A DNA stretch of 64,000 nucleotides from Bremerella alba (GCF_013618625.1 NZ_JABRWO010000014.1:62001-126000); one strand, 5' to 3'. Positions 10,410 to 21,089 are shown, counted from the stretch's first letter. Translations and numbers: made by a program. The notes: generated by a model from the letters alone, not told the origin.

Positions 10410-13400
10410 TTACTCGATAAATCGCTTCAGCATGATCGTATCTTCGACGTTCATGTCCTCGCCGGGCATGTAGCCCACAGGAACTGAACGGTCGATGATG
10501 TAGAACGCACGGTGACGATTGATCTCGCCGGTATCGTTCCCCAGCTCTTGTCCCAGGCTCCAACCATCCGGGTGAGTGGCATCGACCGTGGCTGGTTCCA
10601 CCTCGAAGTAACCGATAGTGATCCAAACGGCAAAGACGTTCGACTGAGTCCCGGTGAGGTTCCCCAGGCGTTGGTAAGCCTGGTAACGAAGCATCGGGTT
10701 ATCATCCGTACGGTAGTGCCGCATTTCGTCATTGCCCAAGCCAGGGGTGGTTAAGCGAAGGTCAAACAACGGTTCAACCGGCGAAGCACCTGGTTTGGAT
10801 CGCAGCAGTCCCGCTTCAACCGGAGAGACTTGCAGTTTGGGGTCAGCTGCACCTGTAGAATCATTCAACTCTGCCATCATCTCGGCCGCAGCGGCCGGGC
10901 GGAACGGTTGGGAGAAACGCGAAGGGAAGGTGGTATCATGCGTCGTTCCCAGATAGCCCTGGCGGCTTTCTTGGAACTCTGCCCAAGTGGCGAATTCTAG
11001 ACCCGGGTTTGATTGCCAGAACCTCGTATCGAAGATCGAATTGAAGACCGATTCGGTCGGAATCGTATTCAAGTTGATCTTGCCAGGTTCGCGGAACTCG
11101 GAACGACGATGGAATGGGAACATATAACCCAAACGGGCATCCGTCGTTTTCGTGTTATCCAACGGGTCCTTTCGGAGGTCGGTCGAATCAGGGTTGAACT
11201 GCGACATATTGAACCATTTGTTCGTGCCGTTGTATCGCGATGGGACATGCACGAAGTCAAACAGGCGAGACATCTGCATCGCCATCCTTGGCAAGTTCGT
11301 GGCCAAAGGATCGGCTGGATTAATATCTTGCGACCTCGATGAATGGAAGAAGTTGAAGAGATTCGCGAACGGAGCAAACCTGGCGTCCAGGCTTTCACCA
11401 TCGGTGGAACCCGATTCAAAAAACATCGGGATGTCCACGTTTGAATTGTCTTTGCGAGCCCTCGAGTACTCGAACAAAAGCCGCTGAGGCGAACTGGTTG
11501 GCACCATCATCAGATCGTACTCACTGACGAAAGGTGCATTTGGCCAGTTGATGTAAGCCAACGGATTGTTTTCGCAGTTGATGACGACCGGCATGGTGCT
11601 ATTGTCGTACGGGTCAACCCTACGACCGGTTTCCAGCGGATTCGGGCTCGGTTGGTAGATCGCTGCGACGCCTGTTCCTATCTGCGCACCCAGGTTGTGA
11701 TTCACATATCCCAGCGTATGGACCACTTTGCGTCCGAAGTGCTCATCAGTTTCGGCGACGTCTGTCACCAGCACATCGTCGAGAGGACTCGGATGGATGG
11801 GTGGTGTTTGGTTGAACGACGGAATCAACTCCGTAACATTGCCCACCATCGCCGAAGTCCAGCGTTTGATCGTGCTAAAGTGATTTCCGCTCGAGAAACT
11901 TGGAGTTGTCGCGTCCCCCTCAAGCTCGGCAATGCCAGGGTTGTTGGCTGGGTTATCATCTTCGCGGCGTCCCTTTTCGCGACTAGCGAAGTAAACTTCG
12001 TTCGAGGCGCGGGGGTCGGTGTTATTCTCATCAGGATCCCATTCATTTTCAGCGGGCGGTGAACCCATGCCCATGTCCAGCCCAGCAGCGGCGTCAAAGC
12101 TGTCTTCGCCATTGAAAACGGTCACGTCAATTCCGAGATGATCCACCGAGATGTACGGATTGAGCGTGGCGTGATGGTCGCATAGAGGATTCGCTAGACG
12201 CTGGAGAATCGCTGTCTTGTAATCCTTGATAACATCAGGAGCCGATTTACTGCTCTTTCGGGGAGTGGTTCCCGTTTGGCCGATCGTGGCCGAAGCACTC
12301 AGTGGAAACTGGAAAGGACCAGCCGGCGTAGTACCTACTTCTGAGGTGTCGAAAGGGACATCCACCGCAGCATCCGCGCCAATGTCTCCGTCGGTGTAAA
12401 GATCGATTACATCTAAATTGGGAGCCACGTTCTGAATGGTCGGTTCTGGATAATAGGTGTCTCGCAGCGGTTCGGTGACACTCAGGCCGATGCCGATGGT
12501 CGAGAAACTTCCGCCGCCTGGCAGGCCATCGGGGTCATTTTCTGCGGCAGAGTCGTCGTAGCTGGGGGGGGCGCTGGCAACCACGGCAAAGTCTTGGTTG
12601 ACTCCGTTTCGCGCACCTGTTGGCGAGATCATATTGGTAGAAGTATACACACCTTCTGAGTCGCCAGATAAGACGATCGACTGCGAACCAGGTATGTTCG
12701 ATTTGTAATCGGGCATCCCCATCATCGGTGTTGGCTTCGAGCCGATATAGGTCGTCTTGCGTGGGCCAATTACGGAATAACTATCAGGCACAATCCGGCG
12801 TGCAGCGGCGCCAGGATAATAGAATTCGTTTTCTGCCGGGGCGCCCGGGGGCGTGGTGAAGTAGATGATACGATCGATGTCGTAATTTTCTTTCGAGCCC
12901 AAGGAAGTACCGTCCATTGCCAGAAAGCCTGGGTCGGAAGCCGGATCACTCGCGTTGGCAATCGAGTCCAGGGGCTGGAAGTTGATCGTGTCGGGACGTG
13001 TGGCGATCTCGTCGACTAGATTCGTGCGTGTGCCACCATTGGTTTCCAATTCCGTCTGCGTGATGATAATTCGCCAGACGGGGTCACCACCGGAAGTTTT
13101 CCGATCCAACGCCAAGCCGAAGGTGGCCGTGCTTACATCATACAACTCAGGTGGGAAGTAGCTGTTGTTCGATGCCATATTGCGTGGGTTGTACATCTCA
13201 ATGAACAGCGAACCCTGGGGAATACGATATTGATCCAAGTCTTCGTCTGGGTCGGTCGTGGTGAAACGCGATTTTCCATCGGGATCCCATTTCGTATCCT
13301 TGGTTCGGCGATCGTGGAAAGCCAGCGTTTCCGACAACATCAACTCAGGTGCTTCGGCTCCCCATACGACGCGACGGAATAAAATATCCTCTTCGGTCGC

Positions 13401-16337
13401 CAAGTTGCCATCGACATTCCAAGGGTCGTTGTTCCCGGCGCCAACATCGTCAGTGAACGGATTGAGGTCATATTCAAACGGGGTCATCACGGCGTCACGA
13501 TCTCGGAAATCGACCACGTTGATCGCCCATTGGGCAATGCGACGTTTGGTCAACTCTTCTTGTTCCGCTGGCGTCAGGCTGGTGTCAATCATCGGCAGCA
13601 CGTAGTCTGGTTCCATCAGCAGAAGCACCATCACGTATAGGTAACGGGCCATCATCTGACGCGAGGCGCTGTACGACGTGGGATTGTTCGTGTTAATCGC
13701 CGGAAGCGATGGCGAGTTGCTTCCCACGCCGTTGCTGCCGGGGATCCCGTTGATGAACTGCGAATACGAAATATCGGAGGTTGTGCCGCCGGTTGGGTTG
13801 GTGGGGAATGCGATCGTAGCTGTGGATGCATTCTGCAGATCGAAAACGTTATCGGCCACCGCATCTGCGGGAGCTTCTAGAATGCGATTCAAATCGAACG
13901 GTTCGCCACGCATGATTTCGGGGGGCAACAGTTGATGGATCTTCTCATTTAAAAGCAATTTGTGGTTAGCGTTGGTGGGGTCCCAGCTATTTTCCTCGCG
14001 TAGCCGCTCTTGCAATAAAGTCACGAGTGTCGGGGCAGGGCGGCGGGCCGTATCTGCTCGTTGATCAAGCATCATGTTGAGCGGCGTGCCACTGCTGTCC
14101 TCGCTACGCTGATCGAAGGGGATATCGACCCGGTTGGCGGTCGGAACCTGAAAGCTAGACGTGGTGACCAAGCGGCGATTGGCGGCAGACGTGGCGGCTT
14201 CGGCTGGGGTGGCATTGGAAGTAAATGCGGCCGTGGCCAAGTTCAACAAGCGGTCTTCGTAGGCGTCTGGGCTGATGCCGGAACTGATTTGGCCCGAGTC
14301 GTATTCCTCGTACCGCACGATCCGCTCGAGTTCCTGGTAGGAGTACGGCGAGTCGTATCGATAACCATGCAGTGGGTCCGACTCGTAAGGGTCGTCGGTT
14401 CGTTCCGTGAAACCGGCTGGTGGAATCTGTTTGCCCAAGCGGTTTCCCTGGACTTCCGGCTGAAAACGTGGGCGGCCGGCGTAGTCGATATAGGTGCGCC
14501 CCATGCCGAGGCGATCCGAAGGCGTTCCAAACCGATTGTCGACGAGGAAGTTTGGAATCACAGTCACGTCCGTCGGCCAAAGCCCGGTGGCTGTGTTGAA
14601 GTCTCCTAACAGTCCCAGCGTATCCATCCGGCTGCGCACGTCATCGATAGCGTTCTCGCCAGGAGTTCCTGGGTTGGAGAAGTAGCCTGACATGCCAGCG
14701 TAGCGCGAGTTGATCAGGTCGAATGCTTCCTCAGCAGAGAAGATCCCTCGCAAGCTCACTTCAGCCGGGCCGTAGCCACTGCCTAAAACAAGTTGCATGT
14801 CTTGGGCGGTCGGGCCGGTCGCGTCCCACGAGGGTGAAAACAGGCTGTGCCTGTCCGATCCGCTAACCATCGCTGGCAGCAGCGTTTCGGCATCCGTTGC
14901 CGCGCCGGTGGGTGGAAATGTGCCGTTCTCGAAGGACTCGAACTGGGTGTAGAACCCGTGCGTGTTCAGATTGATCAGCCCGTCCATGTCCTTGACCAAG
15001 ATGGCAGCAAGCGGCTTGTAGCGACGCCCCTGACTATCGGTCTTCAGCGGTAGGCCTACATCAATCCAAATACTGTCATTCACGCCGTCCAGGTCGTTGT
15101 CGATATCCCAACGGGCACCAGGTGTTGCGGCAAGAATATCAAAGTTGGGGTTGCTGCCGGTAAAGTTAGGGTGGTCTTCGATCAACGGCCGAAGGATGAT
15201 CTTCCGGCGAATTTGCTTGACTGCTGTAATTTGTGCGTTGGTAGGAGCCGTGGACCACGAACTCGTATCAATATTGGGATTTCTTAGGAAGGCGTCCAAG
15301 TCGTCCAACATGCTTAGCGAGGAATCGGCCGCAACAAGCTGAGCAAACCAATACTCGATCAGATCCTGACGATGAAACGAGGGAAGAATCGCTTCTGTCT
15401 TATCCTGCACCGTCGCGGTTGTGCTTTGAACGATTTCCTGCGGAAGGAACGCCAGGAACATGTTTTGATAGTCCGCCACGTCGTACGGTTCGTCGGCACC
15501 GCCCGCTTCAATGGAATAACCACTGGCCATACCGGTTGGGAAGTTGCCCAAGATATTCGGCAGCAACGCAACCGGGTCGTCGTCAACATCCCGCAGATTC
15601 AAGGTACGCTTGTTCGTGCCAGTCGGTTCTTCCGGGTTGAAGCCATAGCCGGTACCGTTGAAAGGGGGATCGTTGACGACGAAGTCATCCCCATCACTGG
15701 GATTGATGCCGCCGTCGCCGTCGATGTCGATCAGGTTCTCGCGGGCCACGATCGGGTCTTGGTCGATGACGAACACGACCCCCTGGGCAACGGCCGGCGT
15801 TCCACTGGTATCGAATTTTTCACGGTATTGCAGGATTCGATGCGACTGGCCTTTGAGTTCGCCTGAGATGAACGTCAGGACCGAGCCGGTGTAGTACTGT
15901 TCGACGCGGAATAGCCCCGCATCATCGGCTACATCCTCGGCAACTTCAATTTCCCAAAGCTGGTTGATGTCGGTGCCTGCCGAATCTTGCGGACGCGCGA
16001 TCGTTGTTGCGTCTGTCGAAGGATAGCTATCGTCATTAATTACGACCGATTGATTGCCCCACATGTCGCGGAGGATATCGTGACCGAGGGTGCTGCTGAG
16101 GGTTCCTGCACGGGGGCCGCGGAGCAATTGCATCATCACGGCATCGGCTTCGTTGGGCGCTTCAGCTTGCTGGATGTCGCGTTCCAGGTTGGCCTGGGCG
16201 CCCGTATTGAAGGCCAGCGCCGCCACCACAAACGTCAGCCCAACCATCGCAAAGAGGACCAGAATGCTAAGAACCACCAATAGCAAGGCACCGCGGCGCG
16301 GCTGCTTGGTTTTCATCATGTTCTGGGTGCGTTTCAT
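10410..16337 (-). CDS. Giant GspK/PilX-like minor pilin protein
   Basis: About 1975 residues from the ATG at 16337 (AAGGA upstream; an upstream in-frame start at 16382 is less likely). The N-terminus has a basic stretch and one hydrophobic helix (GALLLVVLSILVLFAMVGLTF) like GspK/PilX-type minor pilins, without a classical G-FTLIE cleavage site. Two stretches typical of GspK recur: KDMDGLINLNTHGFY near residue 470 and EPGKINLNTIPTESVFNSIF near 1770. The remainder is long, acidic, Asp/Asn/Pro-rich and has no recognised domain. GspK proteins are usually near 300 residues, so this is about six times longer. It is the last gene of the pilin cluster and probably sits at the pseudopilus tip or the cell surface. 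Confidence 0.75.
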   Translation of the reverse strand: MKRTQNMMKTKQPRRGALLLVVLSILVLFAMVGLTFVVAALAFNTGAQANLERDIQQAEAPNEADAVMMQLLRGPRAGTLSSTLGHDILRDMWGNQSVVINDDSYPSTDATTIARPQDSAGTDINQLWEIEVAEDVADDAGLFRVEQYYTGSVLTFISGELKGQSHRILQYREKFDTSGTPAVAQGVVFVIDQDPIVARENLIDIDGDGGINPSDGDDFVVNDPPFNGTGYGFNPEEPTGTNKRTLNLRDVDDDPVALLPNILGNFPTGMASGYSIEAGGADEPYDVADYQNMFLAFLPQEIVQSTTATVQDKTEAILPSFHRQDLIEYWFAQLVAADSSLSMLDDLDAFLRNPNIDTSSWSTAPTNAQITAVKQIRRKIILRPLIEDHPNFTGSNPNFDILAATPGARWDIDNDLDGVNDSIWIDVGLPLKTDSQGRRYKPLAAILVKDMDGLINLNTHGFYTQFESFENGTFPPTGAATDAETLLPAMVSGSDRHSLFSPSWDATGPTAQDMQLVLGSGYGPAEVSLRGIFSAEEAFDLINSRYAGMSGYFSNPGTPGENAIDDVRSRMDTLGLLGDFNTATGLWPTDVTVIPNFLVDNRFGTPSDRLGMGRTYIDYAGRPRFQPEVQGNRLGKQIPPAGFTERTDDPYESDPLHGYRYDSPYSYQELERIVRYEEYDSGQISSGISPDAYEDRLLNLATAAFTSNATPAEAATSAANRRLVTTSSFQVPTANRVDIPFDQRSEDSSGTPLNMMLDQRADTARRPAPTLVTLLQERLREENSWDPTNANHKLLLNEKIHQLLPPEIMRGEPFDLNRILEAPADAVADNVFDLQNASTATIAFPTNPTGGTTSDISYSQFINGIPGSNGVGSNSPSLPAINTNNPTSYSASRQMMARYLYVMVLLLMEPDYVLPMIDTSLTPAEQEELTKRRIAQWAINVVDFRDRDAVMTPFEYDLNPFTDDVGAGNNDPWNVDGNLATEEDILFRRVVWGAEAPELMLSETLAFHDRRTKDTKWDPDGKSRFTTTDPDEDLDQYRIPQGSLFIEMYNPRNMASNNSYFPPELYDVSTATFGLALDRKTSGGDPVWRIIITQTELETNGGTRTNLVDEIATRPDTINFQPLDSIANASDPASDPGFLAMDGTSLGSKENYDIDRIIYFTTPPGAPAENEFYYPGAAARRIVPDSYSVIGPRKTTYIGSKPTPMMGMPDYKSNIPGSQSIVLSGDSEGVYTSTNMISPTGARNGVNQDFAVVASAPPSYDDSAAENDPDGLPGGGSFSTIGIGLSVTEPLRDTYYPEPTIQNVAPNLDVIDLYTDGDIGADAAVDVPFDTSEVGTTPAGPFQFPLSASATIGQTGTTPRKSSKSAPDVIKDYKTAILQRLANPLCDHHATLNPYISVDHLGIDVTVFNGEDSFDAAAGLDMGMGSPPAENEWDPDENNTDPRASNEVYFASREKGRREDDNPANNPGIAELEGDATTPSFSSGNHFSTIKRWTSAMVGNVTELIPSFNQTPPIHPSPLDDVLVTDVAETDEHFGRKVVHTLGYVNHNLGAQIGTGVAAIYQPSPNPLETGRRVDPYDNSTMPVVINCENNPLAYINWPNAPFVSEYDLMMVPTSSPQRLLFEYSRARKDNSNVDIPMFFESGSTDGESLDARFAPFANLFNFFHSSRSQDINPADPLATNLPRMAMQMSRLFDFVHVPSRYNGTNKWFNMSQFNPDSTDLRKDPLDNTKTTDARLGYMFPFHRRSEFREPGKINLNTIPTESVFNSIFDTRFWQSNPGLEFATWAEFQESRQGYLGTTHDTTFPSRFSQPFRPAAAAEMMAELNDSTGAADPKLQVSPVEAGLLRSKPGASPVEPLFDLRLTTPGLGNDEMRHYRTDDNPMLRYQAYQRLGNLTGTQSNVFAVWITIGYFEVEPATVDATHPDGWSLGQELGNDTGEINRHRAFYIIDRSVPVGYMPGEDMNVEDTIMLKRFIE

Positions 16338-16477
16338 AAGTCTTCTATCCTTGCTCGCTCTTGTGGAAACCAGCCCCCGCAAAGTTTCCGAGTTCGCTTT
16401 TATGTCAGGCTCGGCCTGGCTCGCCGAGTTGTGGGTTTAGCTTGGAATAGGAAAAGGAACCGTGATAAGTTGCCCGA

Positions 16478-17878
16478 TCAAGGGGACCAAGGTGATAAGG
16501 TCTCGAGTCGAACCCGCTTCGAGTACACCCCAACAACACCATCGACGATGATCGCGTGAGTGGGCGAGCTAGGCAGCGTGGCCTCGTTTGTATCGACATC
16601 CGCGTCGGTATCAGCAACCGGCCAGTCGGGGCCGTTGATGGTCAATCGACGTGTGAAATTTCCGCTACCATCGGGCACCACTTCGTCGACCATGACAACC
16701 TTGTACCATTGGTAGATATCTCCTCGCGGATGACGTGTGTTGGTACCGCTAACTCGACGTGCAGGAAGTCGGCGGGCCAAGCAGATCCAATCACCATTGC
16801 TGATTTTAAGGGTGTGATCCTCCGCCAATTCCAGGGAACCGCCTTGTTGGAAGATGGTGACCTCTCCGGTCGAGTAACCGCCGCTACCAAAAAAATCGGT
16901 GACTCGCAGAACCCGTTCGTTCGTGTATTCAAGTGACTCAGGATCGGCGGAGTCTTCCCCATCGACGGCACCAGCGGGAATGGTTCCTAAGCGATTTCGC
17001 ATGATAATCACATGGGCAACATACTCATCCGTAGCTGTTCGATTCGCGATGATTTGCAGATCGCCGGAGCCGCTAACCCCTGTGTTTGAATAATTTACCG
17101 GCGAGTTCAACCAGTTCTCCTGGTCTCGCGTCAGATTGCCAGAAAAGGTAGTTCGTTCATATGTCTCTATTGGTTCGGGGACCAACATGACCATCCAGCT
17201 ATATTCACCTAATGCCTGACGTTTTACGTTTGATCCGCTTCGTTCAAAAAATCGCTGAAACGAAGGGAGCTCGCCATCGTTGGGACGATCGAAGGCCAGA
17301 TCGTCGTTCGCTTGAAATGCCTGTTTAGCCTGCGGTAAGGATAAGCCGGCACCCGATCCGGTCAAACCTAGTCGCCACATCCGGATGAGTTTGTTGCCGT
17401 CTGCCGAAGGACCGTTAAACCGAGTGGTTCCGTTCCAGGTCGTGGTTATATTGGCGTCATCGTAAGGATCGACGCCCGTGCCGCCACGGGCAAACTTCGT
17501 CGGGTAGGGGAAAACGCGTCGCGAAGGGGCAACGCTAGTCCCACCTAAAAACATCGGGTCAATTAGGTATGGTTGACGGACAGGTAGATAAGGAGGAGTG
17601 TCGGTCATGAATGTTGGACTCGTACCACTCGCTTGGTCAACCCAGTTGTACGGATTGAACAAGCCCCGAGCTCGCGCTTCGTGAAACGCCCGAGGCCCGA
17701 TGCTGGCGATGCGATCGGCGCGGACGCCGCGCTCGGTCAGGTGAGTACCCAACGGGATCAGCGCGACCAGTCCTAAAATACCCAGGCTGACCACCATGGT
17801 GGACATCATCACCTCGATTAAGGTGATACCCAGCCGTGGGTGAAAGCGGTTCTTGATGGTTGGCATGGTGAAGAGCAT
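16478..17878 (-). CDS. PilV-like prepilin
   Basis: About 466 residues from the ATG at 17878, 4 nt after the preceding gene's stop; GGGAGAAGGG lies upstream. The prepilin signal is RLGITLIEVMMSTMVVSLGILGLVALIPLG: a Gly before the hydrophobic segment, the +5 Glu, and a long helix. That is the PilV/type IV pilin pattern (class III signal cleaved by PilD). The rest is globular with no recognised domain, much larger than typical PilV. Position within the prepilin run supports a minor pilin role. Confidence 0.8.
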   Translation of the reverse strand: MLFTMPTIKNRFHPRLGITLIEVMMSTMVVSLGILGLVALIPLGTHLTERGVRADRIASIGPRAFHEARARGLFNPYNWVDQASGTSPTFMTDTPPYLPVRQPYLIDPMFLGGTSVAPSRRVFPYPTKFARGGTGVDPYDDANITTTWNGTTRFNGPSADGNKLIRMWRLGLTGSGAGLSLPQAKQAFQANDDLAFDRPNDGELPSFQRFFERSGSNVKRQALGEYSWMVMLVPEPIETYERTTFSGNLTRDQENWLNSPVNYSNTGVSGSGDLQIIANRTATDEYVAHVIIMRNRLGTIPAGAVDGEDSADPESLEYTNERVLRVTDFFGSGGYSTGEVTIFQQGGSLELAEDHTLKISNGDWICLARRLPARRVSGTNTRHPRGDIYQWYKVVMVDEVVPDGSGNFTRRLTINGPDWPVADTDADVDTNEATLPSSPTHAIIVDGVVGVYSKRVRLETLSPWSP

Positions 17879-17882
17879 AAGC

Positions 17883-19103
17883 CTACTGGTTCCCTTCTCC
17901 CTGAACGAGGAGCACGCGTTTCGCATAATCGCGAGATGCGGCAATAATATCGTCGTTGATGGCCGCGTCGAGGGTCATGATGTCGAGCGCAGTCGGATCA
18001 AGGACTGAGGTCGGAATGACGCGGTTTCTGGTTGTAGAAACTTGCCCGGTAATGTAATTGACCGAAACCCACATCGACGTCCCGTCACCCAGGTTGGTTG
18101 TCAGGTCTTCAAAGTCCGAGTTGTAGTCGCCTGGGTAAATGAAGTGCTTGTAGTTCACACTGCCAAGGGCCACATCGCCGGCAAGGCCATCGGTCCCCAG
18201 GATTTCGATGGTATCGACCGCCTGGTCGTACTTGCCGACTAGCAGGTGGACGTTTCCTTGTGGGTACTCGGCATAGCCGTCGTCGAAATAGATTCGATAG
18301 ATATTGCCACGAGGGCTGAACGTAAAGCGGATCGAGTTATAGCCGCCGGTGCCCGTCCAGGCAGCGAATTCGCGATCGACGTTCCCGGTGCCGGAGCAAC
18401 TCAAGTCGATGCACATATCGGTCGGCAGCTGCAGCGGTGTCGCCATGCTGCGGATCGGCTGAGGGTAGATTTGGAATGGAACGGTTACGGTGCCGGTATG
18501 CGTTGGTTCTGCTTGCCCCGGATCCCAGGTCACTTTAAAGCTACGCGTACTTGTGTCCACAGGGCCCACAATGCGATACACGGGGCCGCGATACGCGAAG
18601 CGGATTTGATCGCCGTTACGAATGAAATCTGCGACGGTAATCATCGACGTGGACGCCGAGTCGGAGAAAGTAGCTGTGAAATATCCCTGAGGAGCCAGCG
18701 GTTCGTAGTTTGCATCTCCCGAAGCGGGCTTCACGACGGGGGTCACGCTCGTCACGGCCGTCGACGTGTCGCCGGCGTAGGTGGGTGGCGTTTCGATGGT
18801 GTACATCAATAGCGACGTATTCACGAGGCCGATGTCAGGTATGGATGAACCGGTTGTGCTTCGCACGTTACGTACAATCTCAACCCCGACAGGGCGATTG
18901 AGCTGAACGGCTCGAGCCTGAGCGGCGGCGATGTACGCATTGACTTGCCGGGCCGCTTCTCGTTGCTTCTTGCCCCGGGTGCCGGTCTTCACGGCAGTCG
19001 CGGCAATCCCCAGGAGGATGCTCATAATACCCAGGACAACCAACAGTTCGACAATCGTCATACCGTGGCGAACTTCGCAGTAGTTTCGCTTACGCAAACT
19101 CAT
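17883..19103 (-). CDS. GspH/FimT-like prepilin
   Basis: 406 residues. The class III signal RHGMTIVELLVVLGIMSILLGIAATAV carries the conserved Glu at +5 and a 20-residue hydrophobic helix, followed by KKQREAARQVNAYIAAAQARAVQLNRPVGVEI, the pattern of GspH/FimT pseudopilins (helix then RAVQLNRPV). The C-terminal part is long and beta-rich. Its ATG overlaps the upstream prepilin stop by 4 nt (ATGA), so the two are translationally coupled. Confidence 0.82.
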   Translation of the reverse strand: MSLRKRNYCEVRHGMTIVELLVVLGIMSILLGIAATAVKTGTRGKKQREAARQVNAYIAAAQARAVQLNRPVGVEIVRNVRSTTGSSIPDIGLVNTSLLMYTIETPPTYAGDTSTAVTSVTPVVKPASGDANYEPLAPQGYFTATFSDSASTSMITVADFIRNGDQIRFAYRGPVYRIVGPVDTSTRSFKVTWDPGQAEPTHTGTVTVPFQIYPQPIRSMATPLQLPTDMCIDLSCSGTGNVDREFAAWTGTGGYNSIRFTFSPRGNIYRIYFDDGYAEYPQGNVHLLVGKYDQAVDTIEILGTDGLAGDVALGSVNYKHFIYPGDYNSDFEDLTTNLGDGTSMWVSVNYITGQVSTTRNRVIPTSVLDPTALDIMTLDAAINDDIIAASRDYAKRVLLVQGEGNQ

Positions 19104-20134
19104 TGACTATTCCCCGCGATCACGAGTTGGTGGTTGGTGATGTTATCGAAGAACTCGTCCACGCTATTACTATTTGAGTCGAACTCTGTACCCAAAAAGC
19201 TGCCCGTTCCGTTATCGTAATAAGGGTTGTTAGGTGGTGAACCAGTGATCGTCGCTTGGTTGTCCAAATCGTCGTCGTACTTCAGAACAATATCGAGTTG
19301 ACCATCTGGCCCCTCGGACATAATTAGCGGATACAGTGGGAAGTGATCGTAGATCCCTGTTCCAGAAGTTTGGAGACGGCCACCACGTACGCCTAATGGG
19401 TCAAGTGGGTCGGGCGCATCATTGCGATGCAAGTTAGAACGGGGAGCAACGTAGCCTGGTGCCCACCGAAGGAAGTGAATCGGATTTCCCCAGCCATCCA
19501 AAAGCTCTGGCATTCCGTCTCCGTCAGTGTCCCCAATTTCGGAATCCTTGAAGAAATCGAGTCCATTCGTTTCACCATTCTGTATGGACTCGAGAATTAA
19601 GTACAAGCACTCAGAGTCGTCATTCTCTTTTGTCCAGCCCGTTGTGTCGTTAAACGTTCCGTCGGAAGTTCTATTCGCGACGGCACGACGATAGCGGTGC
19701 CAAAGACCTGGCTCGTTGGTAATTAGTGACGTTGGATCGCCTATGTCAATGACGTCTCCAGCGGCACCCAATTGGACATCCTGTCGATGACACGGCATTT
19801 CCATACGCATAAGTGCACGAAGGCGATCCACACGATAGCGAGCACGAAGCTTGGCCGTCTGTGATGTTGCGGTTATCGTACCGGAAACATCGGATGAGTA
19901 GGCCGGATCCACACGGCGATACCGATACTCTTCCCACCGCGGCATTAGCAGCTCGTGGATCTTTTGAACCTGGCTGCGGGTGCGGTTGATGCGGGCCTGT
20001 TCGGCGGCGGATGAGAGGCCCACCAAGACCAGGCTGCTGAGCATCGCGAGCACGCCCATCACGACCAGCAGTTCCACCAAGGTGAAAGCGGGACGCATCC
20101 GGTCTCTTGCGAATTGTCTTGCCGTAATAGGCAT
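19100..20134 (-). CDS. Type IV prepilin-like protein
   Basis: About 344 residues from the ATG at 20134, preceded by AAAGGAATTTTCCT; a start at 20170 would overlap the upstream gene. The signal RPAFTLVELLVVMGVLAMLSSLVLVG is a textbook class III prepilin peptide, followed by a long amphipathic helix (AEQARINRTRSQVQKIHELL). Asp/Gly-rich motifs such as DTDGDGMPELLDGWGNPIHF resemble the calcium-binding loop region of major pseudopilins. It is the second of four consecutive prepilin genes. Confidence 0.82.
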   Translation of the reverse strand: MPITARQFARDRMRPAFTLVELLVVMGVLAMLSSLVLVGLSSAAEQARINRTRSQVQKIHELLMPRWEEYRYRRVDPAYSSDVSGTITATSQTAKLRARYRVDRLRALMRMEMPCHRQDVQLGAAGDVIDIGDPTSLITNEPGLWHRYRRAVANRTSDGTFNDTTGWTKENDDSECLYLILESIQNGETNGLDFFKDSEIGDTDGDGMPELLDGWGNPIHFLRWAPGYVAPRSNLHRNDAPDPLDPLGVRGGRLQTSGTGIYDHFPLYPLIMSEGPDGQLDIVLKYDDDLDNQATITGSPPNNPYYDNGTGSFLGTEFDSNSNSVDEFFDNITNHQLVIAGNSQ

Positions 20135-20147
20135 AGGAAAATTCCTT

Positions 20148-21089
20148 TTACAGGTCGGTGTCGCTCTCAAGCGTGGAAGCCTCGCCGAAGTTCACGATGT
20201 TGTCGAAGTCTTCCAGCGTGTAGGCGATACTGGCCGGGGCAACACTTTCAGCAGTGCCGGACCAGTACATCTTCATTTCGTCGGGGTCGTTGTAGGTGCC
20301 GAAGTCGCCATCTAAGCCGGCACATAGCAGTTGAAACTTGCCGTCTTCTGCCCAAGCAAAAGCGCCATTGGCGTTGATCGTGCCGTAAGGACGGGCAGTT
20401 CCTTCGGCCATACCGTCGATTAGCGGATCGGTAAAGTCGACTTCTGCCACGTTGCCCGCGCTGTCCTCATAGGTCTTGGAGTTGAAGTAGACGTATTCCG
20501 CTTCGGAGTAGCTGGGGTGGAACGACCACCAGCCGTCGTCGTCTTCGTCGGTCAGACGCGTCTGGTCGAATTCAAACAGGGGCGTGCGGTCGCCGGTGCC
20601 GGTGATCGGGTTTTCGATGTCAGGGCTGAAACCCATCAGGAACAATACGTAGGTCTCGGTTGGGTCCAACGCTTCAATGGTGTAAGCGTTTGCGGCCCCG
20701 GCCCCGTCACGGATCATACCGGTAGCAGCTGCAAAATCGCTGATGTAGGTTTGCCCCGCGGTGGTGCTGGGATCGAAGAGATCGGTCGCTTTGTTTCGCT
20801 GCCCAAACTTCTTGCGAAGATGGTTGTTGAACGCATTCTCGCGAGCCGCAACCGTTGGCAAGGCAATGGTGTTGCCGTCAGGCGGATAAGATCCGTATTG
20901 CTGTTTGTACAGATCAAGTGCCTGGGCGATCTGAGAGACTTCGATCTTCATGGCCGCATTTTGAGCGGCGCGAACGGCAGATTGAATACCGACGAGGGCA
21001 AGACCGGCCAAAATGCCGATGATGGTGATGACCACCAGCAATTCGACGAGGGTAAAGCCACGATGGCATGCGCGTGGACGGGATGTCAT
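20148..21089 (-). CDS. GspG-like prepilin
   Basis: About 313 residues from the ATG at 21089, preceded by AGGAAAGG; 30 further codons upstream are probably not translated. Signal: HRGFTLVELLVVITIIGILAGLALVG, then a helix (AMKIEVSQIAQALDLYKQQYGSYPPDG) whose LDLYK..YGSYP ending is the hallmark of GspG-type major pseudopilins. It is first of the prepilin run and directly follows the PilC platform gene. It is the best candidate for the major pilin/pseudopilin subunit. Confidence 0.85.
   Translation of the reverse strand: MTSRPRACHRGFTLVELLVVITIIGILAGLALVGIQSAVRAAQNAAMKIEVSQIAQALDLYKQQYGSYPPDGNTIALPTVAARENAFNNHLRKKFGQRNKATDLFDPSTTAGQTYISDFAAATGMIRDGAGAANAYTIEALDPTETYVLFLMGFSPDIENPITGTGDRTPLFEFDQTRLTDEDDDGWWSFHPSYSEAEYVYFNSKTYEDSAGNVAEVDFTDPLIDGMAEGTARPYGTINANGAFAWAEDGKFQLLCAGLDGDFGTYNDPDEMKMYWSGTAESVAPASIAYTLEDFDNIVNFGEASTLESDTDL

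Noticed and set aside
10410-16382. Giant gene as a frameshift-joined artefact
   Set aside because: One uninterrupted frame with an N-terminal helix and GspK motifs in both ends; no internal ribosome site suggests separate genes.
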